A DNA stretch of 64,000 nucleotides from Sepioteuthis lessoniana (taxonomy: Eukaryota > Mollusca > Cephalopoda > Myopsida > Loliginidae): contig CAUZXS010000203.1 of NCBI GenBank assembly GCA_963585895.1, positions 1 through 64,000 on the forward strand. Direction: 5' to 3'. Each line of letters opens with the position of its first letter. The stretch's first letter is position 1. Positions 32,640-43,228 of the stretch are shown here, piece after piece. Made by a program: the position numbers and the translations under genes. A model generated the notes under the pieces. That model was given only the letters and a program-made list of their open reading frames with translations, was not told the DNA's origin and made no database searches.

Positions 32640-33258
32640 GTTTTAGGTACGCCATGATGCTGATGATTGGTTAGTTTATATTTTCAGGCATTTTATATAG
32701 ACTGATAATATCCAGGTTCCCAGGTTGTGTCGGATTAAAGAAATATATGTATTCTAAAGAGCTGGTTTCGATCACAAGTTTGATTAAATTTGAGTTTTAA
32801 CATCTAACATAAAGATACAAGTAACAGTTTTCACCTTAAAGTTCAGATGTGAAAGCAAATGTTTTATCGTGTTTCACTTTTATAAGGCCAGGTCGATCCT
32901 CAATCAGAGAGAGAGCGCGCGGTGGGGGAGACTATTTCACGATTGCAACATGAAATTTTCTTTAACTCTCAAAGCAAGTGAGAAAGTTAGAAGGGGTTGG
33001 CCAGTAAAAGGAAAATGTCGGCTGCCTTCAAGAAAGCAGAAGTGATTAATCGAAATTGCTTTCTTGACTTCCCCAACTTCCTGTGTATTTATCAAGTTTC
33101 TGGTATATTTATTTATCTTTCAATTTCATGATTGATGTTTGCTTTTAATATATCTGTATCTGTCGAAAATCATAAAAAAGCCCCGAGGAAACTGCAAATG
33201 TACTTTGAATGTGATTATAAAGTTTTCGCCAAAAAGTAATTAGATATATAATCGAAAG

Positions 33259-33260
<2 letters not shown>
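32640..33260. other. No recognisable feature
   Basis: Unassigned. A short GAGAGAGCGCGCGGTGGGGG stretch at about 32907 is the only compositional oddity. Confidence 0.5.
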
Positions 33261-33263
<3 letters not shown>

Positions 33264-33301
<38 letters not shown>

Positions 33302-33316
33302 AACAAACAAACAAAC
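33264..33316. repeat. (CA)n(CAAA)n microsatellite
   Basis: CA dinucleotides expand to AAAC tetranucleotides. Confidence 0.95.
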
Positions 33317-33965
33317 ATTCGGCCTCTTTCCCAAGCCACAATTTACGAGAATTCTTTACAACGAAATGCAATTTAATCGATGAAAGTCTGGAGAGATGTA
33401 AAGAAAAAAAAGTATCTAGGAAACAGCTTTCTGCGACCACAGGTCTTTTACATTATCAATTAAACTGTGGCTTATGTTTTACGAAAAAAAAAATGTTCAA
33501 GAGGTCACAGAGAAGTTTTAAGCGATTTTTTAAAACAAAATTGACACATGTTAAAGTCAATTTTAGCCTCAGAATATGGATGTTTCTGCAATTATTTTTT
33601 TAATCTTTTTCCTTACCTAGGAACATCGCATTTAAAGGCATTTTTAACGGCCAAAATTCAAAATGATAAAAACGTGGAAGTTTAACTAGAAAACCGTAGG
33701 CAATTGCTGGGCTTTTTGATTTCTATTATTATTGTTGAGAGATGGAATTTTCCTATTGGTTAAAAGTCAAATCTCAAGAAGGTGTATATTGGCAACCACA
33801 TCTAAAACTGCTAAAAAGTTTTTTTAAAAATCGTAAGAATTGATAAAATATCGATATTTTCTAACTTTGCCTTAAATAAAAATGGATGTTTAAATCTCAG
33901 CGAAAAATGTGAGTTTAAAATATAAAGTTGATTAGTTGTACCATTTAACTGTTAACGTTGTTTCA

Positions 33966-35250
33966 TCATCATCATCATCATCATCATCACGAGGTGCCGC
34001 TAGCGCGGATATCCATCTCTCGCCACTTCTCCCTATCATTCATCGCTTCTGGCAGGTCTTCAGGGCTACATCCCGTATCCTCACGTAGCTGCTGTATGTA
34101 TGTTCGAGCTGGTCGTCCTGCTTTTGCTTGGCTATATGCGGGGGTCCATTGGCGTACATCACTGATGAGTTCGTCCTTGCTTCTCCAGCAGTGCCCTGCG
34201 TGTCTGGTTCGTCTAACTTGTATAGTTTTCGTGATACGACCGCTGCCTGGAAGAAACTGCGTTTCATTTTATCGGTCAGGTCTGATTTCCATATGATCGA
34301 GAGCCTATCTATAGCTGTCCATGCTTTCGTTTGGTGTGTGTCGATGTCCTTTTCGGTTGATGAGACGCTGCTTCCTAGGTAGGTGAATTTGTCTACTAGT
34401 TTCAGAGAGGTTCCGTCTAGTGTGGAAATGTCGCCTGTTTGGTTATAACACATATATTCAGTTTTGTGTGCATTGACATGGAGGCCAATGCCTGCGGCGG
34501 CTCGTTCCAAACTATGCAGTAGTGTTTGGGCTTGGTTGGGTGTATTCACCAGTAACGCTATGTCATCGGCGTAGTCGGCGTCGGTAATTGTTTTTGCGGG
34601 GTACCTTCTGCTTCTTTTCTTTGTCAGCTCGAAGCCATTTTCTCTGATTTTATCGATCGAAGTTCTACGCACGTAGTCTAGACAGATGATAAAGAGGTAT
34701 GGGGCTAGCGTGTCCCCTTGTAGTACTCCTGCTTCAGTGTCGAAGTATTCTGTGTCTCCATCCGGTGAACGGACTTTCACTTTGGTGTTTCTGTGGAGAA
34801 TTGTTATTGCTGCAATGGTTTCTTTTGGTACGCCGTAGGCAAGTAGGATTTGTTCCATCTTCCCTCAGTGTATGGAATCAAAGGCCTTGGTAAAGTCGAC
34901 AAATAGTAATGTCGCCAGTAAGTTTTTTGCCCGAACGCCTTCAAGGATTCTATTTGTGAGGTGGTGGATCTATTTCTTCGGAAGCCATTTTGGTTTTTCC
35001 TAAGGATGTTGTCGATTTTGGGTTCTATGCGGTTTCGTAGTAGGGCATTGTAAATTTTGGCTACTATGGATGTAAGTGTTATACCTCGGCAGTTCTTGGC
35101 TAATCCGAGGTCATCCTTTTTAGGGAAAGGAGGGATGTATCCCTTCATTCATCAATCTATCGTATTTTGATTATAGACTGCGTTGCATTGTCGGAGCAGA
35201 ATGTCGTCGAATTGTCTGGTCTTCCATACTTCTGGGGGAATCTCGTCAAG
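33966..35250 (-). pseudogene. RTE-clade LINE with most of the reverse transcriptase
   Basis: Minus strand, 5' truncated. Segments: LAKNCRGITLTSIVAKIYNA and RKNQNGFRRNRSTTSQI (fingers); FVDFTKAFDSIH followed by a TGA stop (motif A, about 34885); GVLQGDTLAPYLF (motif B); YADDIALL (motif C, about 34555); FTYLGSSVSST; FFQAAVVS. The catalytic aspartates are intact. Defects are frame breaks near 34900-35000, the stop after motif A, and a roughly 154-bp internal deletion after AAVVS relative to 31730-32205, which shifts frame. It ends in (CAT)n at 33966-33990, the reverse complement of the RTE ATG tail. No apurinic endonuclease domain remains. Confidence 0.9.
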
Positions 35251-35427
35251 CTGTTTGATTAGTCAACCAGCTTTTGTTTGTTTAAATTACGTCATTTGAC
35301 TTATTATAAATATTGTGTAGAATTTATGTTTCGTTTGTTTATCGAGAAAGATTTCGAATCAAAAAGAGGAAGAAAAAGAAAGACAAAAAGAAAAAGAAAG
35401 TATAAAACTATGATATATGTGGAATTT

Positions 35428-35700
35428 TTTTTTTCATTATACAACGTGTGAAAGCACGTGCGATACCCTAGCCTCATCAGCCGCCAACCAGGGTGATAAC
35501 ACAGTTTCGGTAGCTCAAGGCGGTACTGCCACTCCTGGCGCTACCGAGCAGCTTTTGCCACCGGATAGGGTATTTAAAAGAAATATATATCTATGTATAC
35601 ACAAGATCAACTAAAAGCGGACATTACATTAGACGTTCGTTCATCTTCATTTTGGTGCAGTTTGTGATTTAAAAAAGCGTTTACTTACGGCCGTTAGATG
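35428..35700 (+). repeat. Repeat F, copy 2, flanked by 57-bp direct repeats
   Basis: Near-identical to 11052-11320. The flanks AAAGAAAGACAAAAAGAAAA through GTATAAAACTATGATATAT are present at 35369-35425 and again at 35802-35858, differing at about three positions. Either an unusually long target duplication or an unequal event. About 100 bp (35701-35801) lies between the end of the repeat and the right flank. Confidence 0.8.
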
Positions 35701-35860
35701 TCATAGCAACCCGTTTCTTGATTTTGCGTAATTACACGAGAATGGTGGTTACACGTGTATAACATTCGTGTTGAAATCCTTTCTATATCCGTTATCTAAA
35801 CAAAGAAAAAGAAAGACAAAAAGAAAAAAGAAAGTATAAAACTATGATATATCTGGAATA

Positions 35861-35966
35861 TATTAACTAAAGATGGAATATATTGTAGCTATTTAAAATG
35901 GATTTGCTCAAGCAAGGAGAAATTTTATAAAAGTCCGGACGAGTATTTAGGGAATTACAGAGTGAA

Positions 35967-35997
<31 letters not shown>

Positions 35998-36587
35998 GCC
36001 ACTTTTAAATCTATATGGTCTGGTGGTATTTTTTTCCTCTTGACTGAATGTTATGTTCATTCTAAGTTTCTGAAATTTTGAAATCCATTTTTAAACAATT
36101 GTTAAAAGAACTCTAATTGAAGCTTTCTTATTTTTAATTTTTCTATGAACCGAGTCGAGTTCTTCTTTCGTGAACGGACCTAGTTTAATGTCTAATTGCT
36201 AACTGATAATACTGGTGATCGGTTCATTCGTTACTTTCGATGAGTTTCCTAGTAGATTTTCGAAATGGTCCAGAACTGTAGCCTCACCACTTCACGCAGT
36301 TGTTGTGTGAACATCTTCAAGTTATATACGTGCTAAAATAGCATATGTCGCACATACTGCTTAATTCACCAAATATTCACTCACCCGCCTGTCCAGCAAA
36401 AACTCCGCTATTTTTAGCTCGATTTCAATCAAAATTCCAGAAATTGTCAGATTAATGCCTACAAAGATTATATTATGCTGTGAGATCCAACTCAGACTGT
36501 TTAATTAAGTGTGATCAGTCTCTCATCCTTGATCTAAAAGGGTATCCGTCTCTCAGCGCTTACCAACTTTCTTACTAATCGTTACGA

Positions 36588-36590
<3 letters not shown>
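35861..36590. other. (AT)n and unassigned sequence
   Basis: AT tract 35974-35998. Nothing else recognised. Confidence 0.5.

Positions 36591-36591
<1 letters not shown>

Positions 36592-36621
<30 letters not shown>
36592..36621. repeat. (CT)n microsatellite
   Basis: Fifteen CT units. Confidence 0.95.
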
Positions 36622-36624
<3 letters not shown>

Positions 36625-36784
36625 GTCTTTTTCTGATGTGGTCAGGTGTCGAGCCGCAAATAGAATACTTTTCATCTCAAAGGTCACGAGCACAAAAATA
36701 AGAATAAAAACTGTAGAAGACGCCAATTGCACATTTGCATAGGAGTGAGAACACCAAACCAACGAATCTTCTGGGTATGATAGT

Positions 36785-37430
36785 AAACTTAATCTGATGG
36801 TGAGGCTCCATTCCTAGAGTTTTGCGGAATGTAGAGTACCCTTTCATTACCATTACTCCCAGGTCCTTTCTGGCCCGGCGTCCTATGTATGCGTCGAATA
36901 TAACTATCTAACCATTTACTTGACTTGAAACCATTTAACTGTGAGCAAATAAATGAGTAATATAAAATAGAATCATCATACTTACCCAACCCCTCCACTC
37001 GGGCAAGATATGACACAAGGTCAATTTTTAAGCAGAGTCTAACAGGTTTGAATTCAGAGATTTCCTTCTCCTAGACTCGTTGCCTCAGCCAGGCTAAAGA
37101 ACTCAGTCTGTCCTACTATTTACCCATAGCTGGAGGGAGAATAATTGGATTGATACCTTCCCCAAGGGTATTAGTGCTATGTGAAATGCAATTAGCTTTG
37201 TCCAGGATAGGAACTCGTGTCGCCGTGTCCATTTCCTACGACGATAACCATTACACCACGGGCGCCTCCATAACATTATAAAATAGAATCATTAACGTTA
37301 ACAAAAATTATTTGAACTGAGTACAAACATAAATTTTTTAGCATTAGTTAGCAATATTTAGTGCAATACAGAATTATTGAAACCATTTAACTGTGTGCCA
37401 ACAAATAAACTCGATCATTAAGGGTTTTCG
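36785..37430 (+). mobile_element. TVH variant interrupted by SINE-B
   Basis: Head remnant 36785-36890 (AATCTGATGGTGAGGCTCC, TCCTTTCTGGCCCGGCG). VNTR 36900-36976 and 37277-37420 with AACCATTTAACTGTG units. The VNTR is split by the SINE-B at 36977-37276. Confidence 0.65.
36977..37276 (-). mobile_element. SINE-B, full length, with 16-bp flanking duplication
   Basis: Minus strand: GTGGTGTAATGGTTATCGTC head (37260), AATGGACACGGCGACACGAG, central domain CTCCAGCTATGGGTAAATAG, GACTGAGTTCTTTAGCCTGG, and 3' end GAGGGGTTGGGTAAG. TATAAAATAGAATCAT is present on both sides (36961-36976 and 37277-37292) with no mismatch, consistent with a target-site duplication. Confidence 0.9.
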
Positions 37431-37705
37431 GACTATTGTCTTCATTTTTACTGTTATTTCCACAACGTTTCGGCCGATATGTCCGCCGGCTTTCTTCAGG
37501 TGTTGGTCGAACTCTGGAACCTACACGGAACTTCGAACTACGTCCTTTATTGAATCCACAGGGGTTACCTGTTCTGATTAACAAGTGTTAAGTATTCCTG
37601 TATCATTACTCGCCTGCAGTCAGGATTGAACCTGAAACCTCCCGATAATTGTCTCCTTAGGTAACCAACGCCTCTAACCGTGACGCTATGTGTCCTGCTG
37701 AGCAG
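37425..37705 (-). mobile_element. tRNA-headed element with Penelope/hammerhead-like 3' part
   Basis: Minus strand: a tRNA-like head (AGCGTCACGGTTAGAGGCG as A-box region, GGTTCAATCCTG as a near-perfect B box, 37690-37625). A body follows, then CTGAAGA, a GCCG...CGGC hairpin and GAAACG (about 37500-37465). The CTGAAGA/GAAAC pair looks like a decayed hammerhead core (consensus CUGAUGA...GAAA). It lies just 3' of the Penelope-like ORF and may be a SINE that acquired a Penelope-type end, or simply an adjacent insertion. Confidence 0.5.
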
Positions 37706-37798
37706 TTTAGAGTGAATTTTTGGAACATAATGTTCTTAATTGACTAGATTACTACTATTATGTATGATTTTTTTACCTAAGCTCATGTTCATTTTTTT

Positions 37799-39660
37799 TT
37801 ATCTAACCTTTTTAATTATCGGTTCCCATATTGTATTCATCTCTATACTTGGTCTACTCAGCAGGTCATTGTAGCCCAACATATGTACTGATTCCTTAAG
37901 GCGTCTGATCCTCCAATGTTCAGCTCTATCAATTATTTCATCTTCATCCCATAAGGGCAGATGGTGTCCCTTTTCTTTCCATATATGGTCTGCCATACCC
38001 GACTTTTCAATCTTACCTCGTACTACTGCCTTCTGATGTTCTTCTAGCCTTACTTTTAGTGGGCGACTTGTATCGCCTTTGTATATTTTACCACAACTGC
38101 AAAGGATGGAGTAAATACAGTCCTTGATCATGTTGAATTCCATTGGTGGCTTGACCCTGAAGAGATCTCTCCGGAGAGTTGAACCAATTCTGAATACTGT
38201 CCTGATGTCATATGGACTACATATCTTTTGGATCCTTTCGGCCAGTCTTTTGACATAGGGCAGACATATTGTCGTGAGTTTTCAGGCATTGTCCTCTATC
38301 CTCCTATCCAAGTCTCTTGGAGCCGATGTTATGCGCTCCGGGTAGTTGTTACGATGGAGGTTGTGTCTCAAACTAATCATTTCTTCTTTATATGCACCAG
38401 TATCACTACTAATGGTTTTTGCTCGATGTTGTAAGCCACGGACTATTCTTTTCTATACTGTATATGGCTGATGGGAGTTGAAATTGAAGTACTGTCCGGT
38501 GAAGGTGGGCTTACGGTACACAGATGACCTGAATCCTTGCTCTGTGCGTGTTACTAATACATCGAGGAAGGGTAATTTGTTGCCTTACTCTTTCTCCATA
38601 GTGAACTGTATAGATGGTCGGATTGAGTTCGCGTGATCAATACCTGAACATCTTCCTGATGAATGTGTCACCAGCGTATCTAAGCCACATAGATGGCTTT
38701 AATGGTGTAGATCCTAATGCCATTTCTTCTATGTATTCCATGTATATATTAGCCAATACTGGTGACAATGGCGAACCCATAGCCAATCCTTCTTCTTGTC
38801 GGTATATATCAGATCACATCCCAAAGTAGGTTGTCTCTACATAGAAAGTCAACATTTCCAAAAGATTATCTATCGGGATACAAGTGCGTTCTTCCTGTAA
38901 GGGATCTGCCGTCAGTTTATCCCATACTACAGCAAGTGTCTCATCAGTAGGCACCTTTGTAAACAGACTTACTATATCCAATTTCCTGGTTAGAATGAAT
39001 GGGAGCATCACTGATTCTCTCTACAAATTGGGATGAGTTTTTAACATATGATAAGTACTTACCAGTTAGTGGGCTGATAATCTCTACAAGGAAGCGACCC
39101 AATGAGTAACATTCTGAACCTCGGTTGCTGACAATAAGTCTCAATGGAATACCACCCTTATGAATTTTTGGAAGGCCATATATGGGTGGTTGGGTACTGT
39201 AATGTTGAATTAGCTGTCTGTATTTTGTTTGCGGTATGAGATCTTTATTCTTACCAAGGATCTGTGACAGCTTCCTTTCCGTCTTCAGGGTCGGGTCCTT
39301 CTTTACTTTACAATAACCACCATTGCCAATCAAGTCCGCCAATTTGTTGGAGTATTCCACCCTATCCATTGCCACGGTAGCATTTCCTTTGTCAGCTGGC
39401 AGTATTATGATACTGTTATCATACTGTAATGATTTCAGAGCCTGCCTCTTCGTTTTTGAGATGTTTGGTTTTGGTGGCTTTGATTTCTCAAGTGCTTGTC
39501 TCACTTTCCATCTTAGCTCATCAGCCCTTACCTTTGGCATTTCTAAAGCTGCATCCTCTGTTGGCGCGATTAGATCTAAGTAAACAATCCGCTTGATGGT
39601 AGCGGCAAAAATCATCAAGCTTCGTCTCAGAAATTTAGACAACTAAATAAACTCTAACTT
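37799..39660 (-). pseudogene. Penelope-like element: reverse transcriptase plus GIY-YIG endonuclease
   Basis: Minus strand, three frames. N-terminal/RT part 39642-38944: IIILPADKGNATVAMDR, STQPPIYGLPKIHKGGIPLR. Next frame 39011-38814: DIVSLFTKVPTDETL (motif A, Asp kept). Next: AMGSPLSPVLANIYMEYIEE (motif B), then YAGDTF (about 38675-38660), where Penelope elements normally have two aspartates, so the first catalytic Asp of motif C has become Gly. Stop codon TGA follows within eight residues. The final frame 38143-37799 carries the GIY-YIG region: CIYSILCSCGKIYKGDTSRP with LEEHQ and IDRAEHWRIRR (YIG has become YKG). The RT plus C-terminal GIY-YIG order is diagnostic of endonuclease-bearing Penelope elements. 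Clearly inactive. Confidence 0.93.
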
Positions 39661-39704
39661 GTTTGAAAATAAAGTTCTCAACAAATCATTCGTTTACAAG
39701 TCAG

Positions 39705-39708
<4 letters not shown>

Positions 39709-39756
<48 letters not shown>

Positions 39757-39880
39757 AAAGACACATGCACACACACACACACTATATCACTTTGTGGGTA
39801 TGTGTCGAACCAAGTGAGAGAGTGCTCAATATCTAGGATAGAGCTATTATAAAATAATAATAAATAAATAAATATATTAT

Positions 39881-39961
<81 letters not shown>
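39709..39961. repeat. CA-rich and TA microsatellites enclosing the small 8185-type repeat
   Basis: CA 39709-39754 and 39769-39782; the dispersed repeat 39785-39862; CA 39881-39906; TA 39907-39961. Confidence 0.9.
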
Positions 39962-39965
<4 letters not shown>

Positions 39966-40117
39966 ATTCATGGGATATAGACTGCGACCCTGGTTTTTTG
40001 TCTGTATTTTTTCGTATTTTTCAAATTTCAATCCATTCCATCTTCTTAACTGGCTGATGATTGTTGTTTTGCAAAAAACTCCATGAAACCCTGGGTCACA
40101 GTCTGTATTCTATGAAT

Positions 40118-40125
<8 letters not shown>
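39957..40125. mobile_element. Small hairpin element in a (TA)n tract, with hammerhead-like core
   Basis: Terminal inverted repeats of about 35 bp: ATTTAATTCATGGGATATAG with GACTGCGACCC at the left (39960-39990), and CTGGGTCACAGTCTGTATTC with TATGAATTAAAT at the right (40090-40122). TA microsatellites lie outside both ends. Inside, CTGATGA (40054-40060), GAAA (40085-40088), a stem III ACC-CTG-GGT and GTC (40095-40097) fit hammerhead spacing, with ACTG (40049) against CAGT (40099) as stem I. Stem II is irregular. Could be a MITE or a fold-back fragment. Confidence 0.45.
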
Positions 40126-40188
<63 letters not shown>

Positions 40189-40296
40189 CACATATATGTT
40201 TAAGCTCTTTTATTCATATTGAGCTCTATTTAATAATACCGCAAGATATGGTTCAGAATTAACTCACCAAGTGATCTAGTGATAATCATAAACCAT

Positions 40297-40337
<41 letters not shown>
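40122..40337. repeat. (AT)n tracts
   Basis: AT 40122-40187 and 40302-40337. Confidence 0.95.
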
Positions 40338-40340
<3 letters not shown>

Positions 40341-40413
40341 AGGGTTCGATTAGTACTGATATACCATTAAGCAATAAATGAAAGTAGAAAAATTAAATCA
40401 AATTTAAAATTAT

Positions 40414-40464
40414 TTTTCAAATTATTTATATGGGGTTTTAAACCCCATATAAATAATTTGAAAA
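40414..40464. repeat. Perfect 51-bp palindrome
   Basis: Two 25-bp arms that match without error around a single central T (40439), centre GGGGTTTTAAACCCC. No spacer, so it is cruciform-capable. Confidence 0.97.
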
Positions 40465-40669
40465 CATGTTCAAACAATGAATATTTATTCGACGTATTTG
40501 TTACTTTCTCGAGAATTGTAAGGCTGAGTTCTCTGAAGACGTCTTTCGTACTATGAGCTCAGTATAAACAGGTCTCTTCAAATACAAAAAAATATCCCAA
40601 ACTTTGATAAAACAAACTTCATTTTTGATTATAACCATATCTTAACCAATGCGTAATATAGATGAGGAG

Positions 40670-40765
40670 GTATTTATTAACGCCAAGTAAAACGCAAACA
40701 GCTTTGTCCAGGCGTTTAACTCGGTTGGCCGATTCCATTAACTCGTTACGCTAAGAACAGCTAGT
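40670..40765 (-). mobile_element. SINE-B, head portion
   Basis: Minus strand: TAATGGAATCGGCCAACCGA, GTTAAACGCCTGGACAAAGC, GTTTTACTTGGCG. Only the tRNA-like part is recognisable. Confidence 0.5.
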
Positions 40766-42295
40766 TTAAATAATACGTCATTTATGAGAGGTCACCCTTA
40801 TCAGCACGAACGCATATAACATTGCTTAACTTTGACAGAGAACTTTTTATGGGAAATTAACAACGTCGCAACGTTCTTGGCCGCTTTATATGAAAGAGTT
40901 AATTTTCCATAATCTGAATGGTTATTATTCAACCTGAGGTCTAAGTTCACTCCTAACAATTAGAATATGATTTATGAAGTCAATTAATTACTTTTGGCTT
41001 CTGAATCTAAATCGAATGTGTCGGGCTTCTACCGAGAACTGTAATAAATGATGACTCAGCATTTATTTGGCATCATTTAGAATCCGCTGAGTATTATCTT
41101 TGAAGATTCCGTAAAAACACTGAGTTGACTCGACCCACATCATTCAGCAACCACCATGCCTGTCTCTCGGTCGTCGACTTGCAAAACCAATCAGAAATGT
41201 TCTCTTTCATTGATCTACATCACTTTACTTCGATTTATGCTTCTGAATACTTATGACTATAGCTGTTCCACATTTCTCTGCGGAATTTCATTGTTGTAGA
41301 TTTAGGACCCCGGTCTAATACTCATTATTGATTCCATAGAATGATTCTGACTTCTGCTAAGTATTCCCTCTGTGAATTTAGGCTTTTGTCCAATATAAAA
41401 ATGAGGTTAACCATCTTAGCAAATAAATCTTCATCTTGCTTGAAAGATGAATGTTATGAAAGCTTAGCACTCTATCGCAAAATCTCTTAGGAGTCTGACT
41501 AGCTTTGATGTCAATTCAGAAGACTACTTCATTATACAAGCTGTCATTCGATAGTAAATTGCTCAGATAGCATAGCTTGACAAGATAGCCGGGTTTTATG
41601 CCATTTCGGTTGGGGTAATTGTCTGTTGTGTCATTAATATAAAACCTTATCGTTTGAAAACGAGCACAATTGATTCTAGGCTGCTATCCATATGGATGTC
41701 TATGATGCCAGCATACGGAATTTCTAAAGAGTTAGCAGTTCTAAATATGAAAACAAGATTTCTTATTATTCAGTTACACTTTAATTGTGGTTCCTAATTT
41801 TTTAATTTTTTTTTTTTTGTCATACCCAACTTAAGCATCTCTAAAATACTAATGCCCACCAATTTTGACATATGATTCATATAAATCGAAAAGTGAAATC
41901 CTATTCTTCGGAGAGAAAAAAAATGGCGTTGTTTAAAACGGAAGTGAAATGGCGGTCAAAGGCCATAAAAAGAAACGTTTTTTAACCCCAGTCTAATTTT
42001 TGGATCAATTTTGAATAAGATATAGATTTATGATACGCAAAGAATCTTTTGAGAGGTCTTTTGTACCAAATTGTAGCTTTCTACGTTGCACCATTTGAGT
42101 ATCTATACGGCTAGATGTGAGGTAATTGTACGCTAATATTTATATATTTGTGAGGTAGTTTCTTAGTTGTATTTTGTTTTATTTTGTTTTTTGCACACGC
42201 TCTAATCAAATACGTATAATTTTCAAACAGATGTATTTGACACACAGATGGGGCCCTAAAATGAATACTGGAAGCCATGAATGAGTATTTCACAC
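40766..42295. other. No recognisable feature
   Basis: 1.5 kb of unassigned AT-rich sequence. No frame longer than noise, no internal repeat, no match to other parts of the window. Confidence 0.5.
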
Positions 42296-42299
42296 TTCC

Positions 42300-42340
42300 C
42301 AGATCTCCAGAACAAACTCGTGGTGAGTTCTGGAGATCTG
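42300..42340. repeat. 14-bp inverted repeat beside the mariner
   Basis: CAGATCTCCAGAAC (42300-42313) and its exact complement GTTCTGGAGATCTG (42327-42340), with a 13-nt loop, 14 bp from the mariner end. Confidence 0.9.
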
Positions 42341-42353
42341 TGAAGATCTCAGG

Positions 42354-43228
42354 TACGAGGGGCATACGATAAATTTGCAGACTTTATTCGTATGGGCACT
42401 TTTATTGATAGTACACACATGAAACTTGAGTCCCCTTCGAGATAATCTCCCTCGGTAGTAATGCACTTTTTGTACCGTTCCAACAACTTCTGGAAGACCC
42501 CAGGGAAGTCCTCCTGTGTGAGCGTGTCAATGAAATTCGTCACAGCCTCTTTCATCTCTTCAATTGTCTCATAACGACAGCCTCTGAGCTTAGGGAATAA
42601 CCAGATGTCACAGGGAGCAAGGTCTGGACTATAGCCCATCTTGGTCAAATAGTATGTGACAAGGATGGAGTTGTGGACTGGTGTATTGTCCTGGTTGAAA
42701 TGCCACTGTCCCGATTTGAAGAGTGCTGGCCTCTTCCCTAGGAATCTCGTCCTGAACTCCCTTAAAACCTCAACATACCAACCCTAACCCTTTGGCCAAT
42801 CAACTCTGGTTTATTAACTTCCTTTCTCCTTCCACACCTCTCATCATTTCTTACAGACTCCCTCCGTTCCTTGAATCTCTTATGCCTCTCAAAAACTGAT
42901 GATCCATTCATGCCAGATGGTCAAAAAGCAGTCTGAAACATTCTATACGTGTCTATGGCATTTTTTTCAAGTTTAAAACAGAATTCTATTGCATATCGTT
43001 CTTCTAAAGTGTCAGATGGCATTTTTGAAATTCACCAGGTGTGACAATCAGGCTTTAGTAGGGTATATTCCAGTTCCTGCTGTAGCTGTTCACTTGAAGC
43101 TGGAATCATAAAATTTACAAGTAATCTCATAAGATGTATAGCAATACCATACTGAATTTTCAAGAGTCTACGCCAATTTTAAATGCCCATATGAAAAAAA
43201 TCTGGAAAAATATCGTATGCACCTCGTA
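42354..43228 (-). mobile_element. Mariner with both ends, internally deleted (875 bp)
   Basis: Terminal inverted repeats: TACGAGGGGCATACGATA at 42354 and TATCGTATGCACCTCGTA at 43211-43228, TA at both edges. Minus strand encodes the N-terminal part (LEERYAIEFCFKLEKNAIDT, then FERHKRFKERRESVRNDE), a telomere-like AACCCTAACCC junction (about 42781), then HFNQDNTPVHNS and YSPDLAPCDIWLFPKLRGCR. Compared with the 26625 copy, 24 bp (8 codons) is missing between the two aspartates, giving 26 instead of 34 intervening residues. About 875 bp against roughly 1.3 kb for an autonomous mariner. Non-autonomous. Confidence 0.92.

Larger units (their letters stand above)
33380..35860 (-). repeat. Repeat P, host repeat split by two insertions
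   Basis: The pieces at about 33870-33960, 35250-35425 and 35802-35860 align with the reverse complement of 52480-52700. Shared blocks: ATGGATGTTTAAA, AAATTACGTCATTTGACTTA, AATATTGTGTAGAATTTATG, TTTGTTTATCGAGAA. An RTE LINE and repeat F have inserted into it. The partner copy runs into a hammerhead-like motif at 52730, so repeat P may be the 3' part of a Penelope-like element. That is inference. Confidence 0.6.
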
